This document shows positions 1 to 5,197 of a DNA stretch of 5,197 nucleotides, piece by piece. A model generated the notes under the pieces. It was not told the origin of the DNA, searched no databases, and saw only the letters and a list, made by a program, of their open reading frames with translations. Position 1 is the stretch's first letter, and each line of letters opens with the position of its first letter. Source of the stretch: Parvularcula sp038745625 (GTDB lineage: Bacteria; Pseudomonadota; Alphaproteobacteria; Caulobacterales; Parvularculaceae); contig JBCDLG010000157.1 in NCBI GenBank assembly GCA_038745625.1, forward strand, positions 1-5,197, given 5' to 3'. The position numbers and the translations under genes were made by a program.

Positions 1-248
<248 letters not shown>

Positions 249-388
249 TAACCCGTGCCATCATGGTACGGAACACTGCCCATGCGCGGCGAACGTCCCG
301 CGCTATGGTTCGTTTCTAGACTGACTTTGATTGCTTTCTTTAAAGGCAAGACGCGTAAGCGTCCTCTCGCAAACATGCTCATTCTGCC
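249..388 (+). other. 23S-5S internal transcribed spacer with two hairpins
   Basis: This 140-nt spacer separates 23S and 5S and should be part of the rRNA precursor. It can form an 8-bp hairpin at 253-271 (CCGTGCCA, loop TCA, TGGTACGG, one G-U pair) just after the 23S end. A second hairpin at 350-363 (GACGC, loop GTAA, GCGTC) is closed by a GNRA-type tetraloop. Both are seen in the sequence; a role in RNase processing of the precursor is inference. No tRNA gene is present in this spacer. Confidence 0.6.
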
Positions 389-506
389 GGCCTGGTGATT
401 TTGGCACAGGGCCCCCACCCGTTCCCATCCCGAACACGGTCGTTAAATCCTGTAGCGCCGATGGTACTCCGGCTTAAGCCGTGGGAGAGTAGGTCGTCGC
501 CAGGCC
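389..506 (+). rRNA. rrf: 5S ribosomal RNA
   Basis: A complete 5S rRNA of about 118 nt. The terminal helix I is visible as GGCCTGGTG at 389-397 pairing with CGCCAGGCC at 498-506 (one G-U pair). The loop B/C region CCCACCCGTTCCCATCCCGA (415-434) is the standard bacterial 5S signature, and the helix IV/V region GTGGGAGAGTAGGTCGTCGC (481-500) also fits. It lies 140 nt after 23S in the same orientation, as expected in a bacterial rrn operon. The mature ends are placed from helix I and may differ by one or two bases from the processed molecule. Confidence 0.95.
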
Positions 507-535
507 TGCAGAGCGAGCATGTCCCCATTCTTCTG

Positions 536-566
536 AACCCCGTTCTCGCAAGAGGCGGGGTTTTTT
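536..566 (+). terminator. Rho-independent terminator of the rRNA operon
   Basis: A stem AACCCCG (536-542) pairs with CGGGGTT (556-562); an inner CTC (545-547) can pair with GAG (552-554) around a short loop, and the run TTTTTT fills 561-566. This is a textbook intrinsic terminator 30 nt after 5S. It implies that most rrn transcription ends here, so the following genes need their own promoter or read-through. A weaker 6-bp inverted repeat (CGTCCC 603-608, GGGACG 625-630) lies between it and the next gene; I could not pick a convincing promoter in 567-665. Confidence 0.93.
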
Positions 567-665
567 GTTGTCTGGTTCCCCGGGCAGAAACCGTCCCCTT
601 TGCGTCCCCACTTTTTGGCTGTATGGGACGAGGTGGGAAAAGGGCATTGCCATCAAATTGTTGGC

Positions 666-672
666 GGGGAAG
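666..672 (+). promoter_or_regulatory. Ribosome binding site that fixes the DUF898 gene start
   Basis: GGGGAAG ends 7 nt before the ATG at 680, a good Shine-Dalgarno match and spacing. It supports 680 over all in-frame starts further upstream, which would lie in the terminator or in 5S rRNA. Confidence 0.7.
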
Positions 673-679
673 TTTCAGT

Positions 680-1756
680 ATGAGTTATAACCAAGAGACC
701 ACCACGTTGGCGGTGGCGAACACGTCGCGCATCGGTTCGATGCTGTGGATCGGGTTCTACACCTTTGTGTTGAACATCCTGACGCTGACGTTTTTCCGGT
801 TCTGGGGGCGCACCATTTTTCGCCGGCGCATCTGGTCTGACACAACGATTGCCGGTGAAGCGCTCGAGTATACGGGCCGGGGCATGGAGCTGTTCATCGG
901 GTTCTTGATTGCGGCCGTCACGGTGATGCTGCCGCCTGTCCTGTTTGTGCTGGTGGCTCAATTCGTCTTTGGCGAAGTCGCCGCGGCCATTGCGATCTTC
1001 GGGGTGTACCTCTTCTTCTTTTGGCTGATCGGTGTCGCGATATTCTTGGCCCGACGGTATATCCTGTCCCGCACACGTTACCGCGGCATTCGGTTTGAGC
1101 AGACCGGCTCAGCAATGGATTATGGATGGAAGTCGTTCGGATACACGTTTCTGACCGGTTTCACATTGGGGTGGTTCGCCCCCGCGGCTCGGCTTCGCTT
1201 ATCCAAGTACATTTGGAGCCATGCTCTCTTTGGTAGCGAGCCCATTCGGTTTGAAGACAATGAGGCCGCGCAGGCAGAACCCCATTACAAGAGCTTTGCC
1301 GTTCTGTGGGTGGGAGGTGTTGGCCTCTACGTCCTGTTGATCATGGGCACAATGTCCATGGGCTTTGCCGATCCCATGACCACCGATCCGATCATCGCGA
1401 TACTGAGACTCTATGCGCTGATGTTCGCACTCGGCATCGTGTTTGCGGGGTTCTCGGCCTGGCATGAAGTGGTCATGGTGCGGAAGATCATCAAATCCCT
1501 CCATATCTCAGGAGCCCGTGCGACCTGCGACTTGACGACGATGGATCTCTTGAGGATCTGGTTTCTCGGCGGTTTGCTCACCGTGTTGACACTCGGTATC
1601 GGCTCTCTTGCGTTCAACATGATGGTGTGGCGGGTCATCGCCAACCACATCCGGTTTGAGGGCGAGATTGACCTCGCCGCTATCGAGCAAGCCGCCTCTA
1701 CAGGACCCGTCCAAGGCGAAGGCATCGCCGATGGCCTTGATATCACGGGCTTCTGA
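680..1756 (+). CDS. YjgN family (DUF898) polytopic inner-membrane protein
   Basis: A 358-residue membrane protein of the DUF898/YjgN family, whose biochemical role is not established. About seven hydrophobic segments are visible, near residues 18-40, 70-97, 100-125, 152-170, 206-229, 236-261 and 290-315. Family-like basic/aromatic motifs sit after several of them: WGRTIFRRRIWS (42-53), RRYILSRTRYRGIRFE (125-140), RLRLSKYIWS (171-180) then IRFE (189-192), and MVWRVIANHIRFEG (315-328). These look like repeats of one unit. The frame stays open upstream to 395, across the 5S gene, but the start at 680 is chosen because of the GGGGAAG site and because family similarity begins around there. Its stop overlaps the start of the M48 peptidase gene by one base (TGATG), so the two are almost certainly one operon. 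Family assignment is strong; a role with the protease is inference. Confidence 0.9.
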   Translation: MSYNQETTTLAVANTSRIGSMLWIGFYTFVLNILTLTFFRFWGRTIFRRRIWSDTTIAGEALEYTGRGMELFIGFLIAAVTVMLPPVLFVLVAQFVFGEVAAAIAIFGVYLFFFWLIGVAIFLARRYILSRTRYRGIRFEQTGSAMDYGWKSFGYTFLTGFTLGWFAPAARLRLSKYIWSHALFGSEPIRFEDNEAAQAEPHYKSFAVLWVGGVGLYVLLIMGTMSMGFADPMTTDPIIAILRLYALMFALGIVFAGFSAWHEVVMVRKIIKSLHISGARATCDLTTMDLLRIWFLGGLLTVLTLGIGSLAFNMMVWRVIANHIRFEGEIDLAAIEQAASTGPVQGEGIADGLDITGF

Positions 1757-2835
1757 TGGCGGTGTCGGATGACAGTTGGCCGGCCACTTACTTCGACGGT
1801 ATCCGGCCGATTGAGCAAAACGTCCTGGTGCGTTTTGGCGATGACGGTCTCATCCTGATCGGCGCTGATGGGTCCAGTTGGAATTGGCCCTACCGCAAGA
1901 TCGACGTGGAGAGGCTCGAGGAAGACAGTAGGGTGACGTGCCGCGTGCATGCGGACGCGGTGCTGAAGCTGTCCCATGACGTTGCTGACCGGCTCGCTGA
2001 TTTCCGAGCATTCATACAGGCGATGGACCATCGAAAGCGGCGATTCGCCATGATGGTCTCCACCCTCACAGGTGCGGCGGCGGTGATTCTGGCGGCGGTT
2101 TTCGTCGGTATGCCGAAGGCAGCGGGGTGGTTCGCGCACCAAACCCCGCTGGAGCTTGAGCAGCAGATTGGCGAGAACATGGCGAGCCAAGCGAAGCTGA
2201 TCTTTCGGCCGTGCAACAATCAACGTGCTGATGAACTGCTTGCGCCAACCGTGAGCGAATTTGCGGAGGCAGCGGAGATTACCTACCCTGTTGAGCTGAC
2301 CTTGGTACGCACGGAACTCGCGAACGCCTTTGCCCTCCCGGGTGGGCAAACCATGGCGACCCGAGGCCTTTTGGACTTGCTGGCGGATGATCAAGAGGCA
2401 TTTTGGGCCGTTGTCGCGCACGAGCTCGCGCATGTGAAAAACCGCGACAGTCTGACGGCCGTCTTTCGTAACTTAGGCGTGTCGACCCTTTTGGAGTTCC
2501 TGACGGGCGGTAGCGGCCTAGCTCAGCAGTCGATCTTACTTGGTGGTCAGCTGACGGAGTTCAGCTACTCACGCCAACAGGAAAGGCGCGCTGACGATCT
2601 TGCCTATGACATTCTCGAAGATCGCGGGATGGATCCCGCTGCCTTGGGGCGAGGTTTGGCTGCCCTGACCGAGGCATTGGAGAGTGATGACGATCTCTCC
2701 GTGCCGGAGTGGATGAGCACCCATCCGGCGACAGACCAGCGCATCGCGCGCGCGACTGAGCGTGCAGACCCTCAAACGGCGCCCATGCCGCTGACCGACG
2801 AGGAGTGGCAAGAGGTGGTGAGCGCTTGTGAGTGA
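1756..2835 (+). CDS. M48 family zinc metallopeptidase, membrane-anchored
   Basis: A 359-residue protease. Residues 1-90 form a small N-terminal domain beginning TYFDGIRP (11-18), like the domain found ahead of many M48 peptidases (I recall it as DUF7092). The basic patch HRKRRF (92-97) precedes a single membrane segment (about 98-125), which predicts N-terminus in the cytoplasm and protease domain in the periplasm. The M48 domain shows NAFALPGG (190-197), the zinc motif HELAH (H222, catalytic E223, H226), the third-ligand motif ExxAD (E276 in QERRAD) and the C-terminal STHPATDQRI (321-330). All catalytic residues are present, so it should be active. Length is normal for a single-domain membrane M48 enzyme; there is no TPR region as in BepA. 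No clear Shine-Dalgarno precedes the ATG, which fits translational coupling to the upstream DUF898 gene. The likely job is proteolysis of envelope proteins; the substrate is unknown. Confidence 0.93.
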   Translation: MAVSDDSWPATYFDGIRPIEQNVLVRFGDDGLILIGADGSSWNWPYRKIDVERLEEDSRVTCRVHADAVLKLSHDVADRLADFRAFIQAMDHRKRRFAMMVSTLTGAAAVILAAVFVGMPKAAGWFAHQTPLELEQQIGENMASQAKLIFRPCNNQRADELLAPTVSEFAEAAEITYPVELTLVRTELANAFALPGGQTMATRGLLDLLADDQEAFWAVVAHELAHVKNRDSLTAVFRNLGVSTLLEFLTGGSGLAQQSILLGGQLTEFSYSRQQERRADDLAYDILEDRGMDPAALGRGLAALTEALESDDDLSVPEWMSTHPATDQRIARATERADPQTAPMPLTDEEWQEVVSACE

Positions 2836-3003
2836 CGTCAGGCGCGCCCCTAACGCAGGAAACGTCCAAAATCGCAGCCGTTCGCGCCATCGCTTGCGGG
2901 GCCGCAAAAACTCCTGAAATCCTGCCGTTCTTTGCTTGCCACGGGGTCTCAGTTTCGATACACCGCCGCTTCTGTTGAGACGGACTTCGGGTCCGTTCCT
3001 TGA
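2836..3003. other. Intergenic region before tRNA-fMet, possible tRNA promoter
   Basis: 168 nt without a gene. A weak promoter-like pair is TTGCCA (2936-2941) and GATACA (2957-2962), 15 nt apart, which would place transcription start about 35 nt before the tRNA; this is low confidence. A GC-rich inverted repeat TTGCG-GGGC-CGCAA occurs near 2894-2907 but has no T-run after it, so I do not call a terminator for the protease gene. Confidence 0.35.
2980..2996 (+). repeat. Hairpin with UUCGG loop just upstream of tRNA-fMet
   Basis: ACGGAC (2980-2985) pairs perfectly with GTCCGT (2991-2996) around TTCGG. It ends 7 nt before the tRNA and is not followed by a T-run. It may be a leader stem in the tRNA precursor, or the remains of a terminator for the M48 gene. 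Confidence 0.5.
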
Positions 3004-3080
<77 letters not shown>

Positions 3081-3398
3081 ACACTTCCTTCCGACAGCAC
3101 ACTGATATTGTTGGTGCGGCGGTAATATCTCTTCAGTATTCGCACGAATGATCGATCTTCAGTCGCAAACGTCGTCGCGCATCGCGTTGTCGCGGCCGAC
3201 GGAGAGGCTCTTCAGGCTTGAGCCTGCCCGATAGGGTTTGCAGCGCAGCGCCCTCCCGATGCCGGCAATCGTCTTGAGTTTCGCGATGCGTAGCACTTTG
3301 TGAAACGGCCCCCTAGGTTCGGATCCGCGATCGCTGCCGGGCAAAGTGTGTCCCGATCGAGCGGGCCCAGAGGACATCCGAAGGTTGGGGTCCATGCA

Positions 3399-3416
3399 TT
3401 GTTGGTCGGCCAACAA
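3399..3416. repeat. 7-4-7 inverted repeat, possible operator or weak terminator
   Basis: TTGTTGG (3399-3405) and CCAACAA (3410-3416) are perfect inverted repeats around TCGG. A run of four T follows at 3423-3426, after a 6-nt gap, so it is a poor intrinsic terminator; a protein-binding operator is the other option. Function is unknown. Confidence 0.4.
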
Positions 3417-3459
3417 ATACCGTTTTGATCACCCTAATAGGCCGAGGACTTAAGGCCGC

Positions 3460-3508
3460 CATCGGACGATTCCCATCAACGCTGCCGGCATGAATTGTCC
3501 GTCCGATG
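3460..3508. repeat. Long-stem inverted repeat in the intergenic region
   Basis: CATCGGACG (3460-3468) pairs perfectly with CGTCCGATG (3500-3508). The adjoining ATTC (3469-3472) can pair with GAAT (3492-3495), leaving TGTC bulged. A shifted register pairing GGAC with the other GTCC is also possible. There is no T-run on either side in terminator position. It could be part of a structured RNA or a mobile-element remnant. Confidence 0.4.
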
Positions 3509-3544
3509 AAGGCAGCCCGGTGTGAGCGACTGCAAAAAAAGGTT

Positions 3545-3608
3545 GAACCCCCAACGCGTGTGACATAGTTGCGAATTATTCGCAGTTTCATTCGCGATTT
3601 GGGGGTTC
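3545..3608 (+). repeat. 10-bp inverted repeat around the operator and RBS of the receptor gene
   Basis: GAACCCCCAA (3545-3554) is the exact reverse complement of TTGGGGGTTC (3599-3608). The right arm contains the GGGGG (3601-3605) that is the only Shine-Dalgarno-like sequence before the ATG at 3611. If transcription starts upstream of 3545 the mRNA could fold to hide the ribosome binding site, with the 3570-3584 palindrome as an inner hairpin. If the TTGAAC at 3543-3548 is instead a -35 box, the left arm is not transcribed. Confidence 0.55.
3570..3584. promoter_or_regulatory. Fur-type 7-1-7 operator candidate
   Basis: TGCGAAT-T-ATTCGCA is a perfect 7-1-7 palindrome with the same architecture as the classic Fur core TGATAAT-N-ATTATCA, differing at two positions per arm. 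A further half site ATTCGCG follows at 3590-3596, 12 bp downstream in the same orientation. It lies 26 bp before a siderophore receptor gene, the classic target of iron repression. Binding by Fur rather than another regulator of that superfamily (Irr, Mur, Zur) is inference. Confidence 0.6.
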
Positions 3609-3610
3609 CT

Positions 3611-5197
3611 ATGATCAAGACATCGTTCCTTCTGGCAACGAGCGCGGCAGCGCTGCTTTCCGCGGCTGCCAGCGCACAGACCAGTCCCTACGACACCGAC
3701 GAAGACGTCATCGTGGTGCGGGGCCGCGCGCAGCAGCTCTATCGTGTCGGTGAGACGGACACGGCGCGGCTGCCGTCCGATCCGCTTTCGGCCCCGCTGA
3801 TCATCAACTCGATCAACGAGCAATTGATCGAAGACCAAGGCGCGCGGGACGCGCAAGACATCTATCGGAACATCTCAGGTGTCAGCCAATTCAGCTATGC
3901 GGGCGTCACCGCGCGCGGGTTCCGGCAGGAAGAGATCTTTTTTGATGGTCTTCGCGGCGACCCCTATGCCGGTTTTGCTGTACCCCAACTTTTCAATATT
4001 GAGCGGGTCGACTTCCTGAAAGGCCCTGCCGGCATGCTCTATGGTCCAGGTGCGCCGGGCGGCCTCTTCAACTACGTCACCAAAAAGCCAACCGAAGACT
4101 TCGAAGCTGAAGTCCGCGCCGTCTATGGCACCGAAGCCAGAAAGGGTGGATCGTTTGAGATCAACGGCGCCTTGCCGATGGAGGGCGTCGTCGGCCGCCT
4201 CGGCATTTTCTACGAAGACCGCAACACGCCGAGGAAGAACACAGCGAGCGAGACCCTGATCTATGATGGAGGTCTTGGTTTTGACCTTGGGTTTGCCAAT
4301 CTCGTTCTTCAGGGTACGCGCTATGAACAAGATCTTGATGGCAACCGGTTGCGGGGTGTGCCAACGGATGACGATGGCAACTTCTTGACCGATCGTCGTT
4401 GGAACCACAACGAACCCGATGATTTTCTCGATCTCGTTTCCAACAATATCCAGGCCAGTATTGATGGCGACGTCGGCGAGAGCCTGACCTGGAACGCGGT
4501 CATTCGGTATACCGATAGCGAAGAGAACCAGGAGTATCATGAACCTCGAGGCCTGATCGACACGGACGCCGATGGTGTCGTCGATTTCGTCTCCGAGCGT
4601 GAGTATCGTGATCAGACGCGGGCTGAGGAGAGCATCTCCTTCGCGGCGAACGCCATCTGGTCCAAGAAAGTCGGCATCTTCGACACCCGCACTCTCGTCG
4701 GCTTCGACTATTTCGACGGTGAGGAGGAATTTGACTATGACCGAGCCCGCGGGCTGGGCGATAATGTCCTTGGTCTGAGTTTGATCAACCCAGCCTACGG
4801 GGTATCGGATCGTACGACCTATAATCTAACAACGTTGCAGGATGGCGCCGTGACGGAGCAGATCCGGATCGGCGGGTACATCCTTGAAGAGCTGACCTAC
4901 GGCAAGTTCATCGTCACGGGTGGTATTCGCTTTGATGGGTTCGACGACGAGACACCGACTGGTGACAGCTTTGATGATGATCGGATCACGCCGCGGGTGG
5001 GTTTGGTCTACAAGGTCCTGCCCGATGTCTCGCTTTTTGCTCAGTGGGCGGAGAGTTATGAGCCGCAGGGGATCGGCGACCAGGACTCTCGCATCGGCGG
5101 TCCTTTCGACCCAAGCGAGGGCGAGATCTTCGAGGCGGGCGTCAAAACGGCGCTATTCGATGGGCGCGTTCAATCCTCCCTGGCGTTCTACGAGATC
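3611..5197 (+). CDS. TonB-dependent siderophore receptor, N-terminal part (runs off window)
   Basis: The first 529 residues of an outer-membrane receptor that should import a ferric siderophore using TonB-ExbBD energy. A signal peptide is clear (residues 1-22, ending ASA before Q23), followed by a TonB-box-like EDVIVVRG (31-38). There is no extra N-terminal signalling domain of the FecA type. The plug domain covers about 60-160, with DIYRNISGV (83-91), the RGF motif (102-104) and ERVDFLKGPAGMLYG (131-145) then NYVTKKP (154-160), typical of the siderophore-receptor family. The rest is beta-barrel, reaching the FDPSEGEIFEAGVKT motif (499-513). Related receptors have about 700 residues, so the final strands are missing only because the window ends. 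ATG 3611 is chosen for the signal peptide; only a G-run precedes it. The substrate cannot be read from sequence. An EF-hand-like DTDADGVVD lies at 317-325. Confidence 0.94.
   Translation, partial: MIKTSFLLATSAAALLSAAASAQTSPYDTDEDVIVVRGRAQQLYRVGETDTARLPSDPLSAPLIINSINEQLIEDQGARDAQDIYRNISGVSQFSYAGVTARGFRQEEIFFDGLRGDPYAGFAVPQLFNIERVDFLKGPAGMLYGPGAPGGLFNYVTKKPTEDFEAEVRAVYGTEARKGGSFEINGALPMEGVVGRLGIFYEDRNTPRKNTASETLIYDGGLGFDLGFANLVLQGTRYEQDLDGNRLRGVPTDDDGNFLTDRRWNHNEPDDFLDLVSNNIQASIDGDVGESLTWNAVIRYTDSEENQEYHEPRGLIDTDADGVVDFVSEREYRDQTRAEESISFAANAIWSKKVGIFDTRTLVGFDYFDGEEEFDYDRARGLGDNVLGLSLINPAYGVSDRTTYNLTTLQDGAVTEQIRIGGYILEELTYGKFIVTGGIRFDGFDDETPTGDSFDDDRITPRVGLVYKVLPDVSLFAQWAESYEPQGIGDQDSRIGGPFDPSEGEIFEAGVKTALFDGRVQSSLAFYEI

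Larger units (their letters stand above)
3081..3540. other. Gene-free region with several inverted repeats
   Basis: About 460 nt in which I recognise no protein or RNA gene. The short frames on the minus strand (for example 3159-3416 and 3313-3618) have no recognisable motif. No strong T-run terminator follows the tRNA; GATATT (3104-3109) can pair with AATATC (3124-3129). Other repeats are CAGGCT-TG-AGCCTG (3213-3226), the palindrome at 3399-3416 and the stem at 3460-3508. An unrecognised small RNA or a decayed element is possible. Confidence 0.5.

Noticed and set aside
395..679. An in-frame upstream extension of the DUF898 gene by 95 codons
   Set aside because: It begins inside the 5S rRNA gene and crosses the rRNA terminator; the translated extension is not hydrophobic or family-like, and a good RBS precedes the ATG at 680.
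1411..2433. A 340-codon open frame on the minus strand
   Set aside because: It lies opposite two well-supported genes, including the protease active site, spans their junction and shows no recognisable domain; it is a by-product of high-GC codon bias.
2893..2907. A GC-rich inverted repeat followed by AAAA, considered as a terminator of the protease gene
   Set aside because: The T-run needed after the stem is absent on the + strand, and on the minus strand the T's precede the stem.
3159..3618. Two overlapping minus-strand frames (85 and 101 codons), considered as a possible transposase remnant
   Set aside because: No catalytic motif, terminal inverted repeats or target duplication could be seen, and the second frame runs across the receptor's start and operator.
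3875..4540. A 221-codon open frame on the minus strand
   Set aside because: It is antisense to the plug and barrel of the receptor, which has clear family motifs throughout; the antisense protein resembles nothing I know.

Overview
The window looks like a chromosomal segment of an alphaproteobacterium. The end of the 23S rRNA, the 5S rRNA, a formyl-methionine initiator tRNA with an AGG/CCU anticodon stem, a DUF898/M48 gene pair and a TonB-dependent siderophore receptor are all compatible with that class. The marine Parvularculales/Hyphomonadales/Maricaulales side is my best guess, but it rests on general resemblance only. All recognised genes lie on the + strand.

Layout. Positions 1-248 are the last part of 23S rRNA, followed by a spacer with two hairpins, 5S rRNA (389-506) and a strong intrinsic terminator (536-566) that closes the rRNA operon. 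A two-gene operon follows: a seven-segment membrane protein of the YjgN/DUF898 family (680-1756), then an M48 zinc metallopeptidase (1756-2835) whose start codon shares one base with the stop of the first gene. An initiator tRNA-fMet gene lies at 3004-3080, about 2.5 kb from the 5S gene it usually follows directly in alphaproteobacteria. Positions 3081-3540 contain no recognisable gene but several inverted repeats. From 3611 to the window edge runs the N-terminal 529 codons of a TonB-dependent outer-membrane receptor. It is preceded by a perfect 7-1-7 palindrome with Fur-box architecture, which lies inside a 10-bp inverted repeat whose right arm covers the probable ribosome binding site.

Functionally there are three units: rRNA/tRNA genes for translation; a membrane protein plus membrane-anchored protease that are probably translated together and may act together in envelope quality control (inference); and a probably iron-regulated siderophore receptor. 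The points most worth checking are the DUF898-M48 pair, its position between 5S and tRNA-fMet, the receptor leader that may combine a Fur operator with an RBS-sequestering stem, and the unusual acceptor end of the initiator tRNA. I see no CRISPR array, intact insertion sequence or phage gene.
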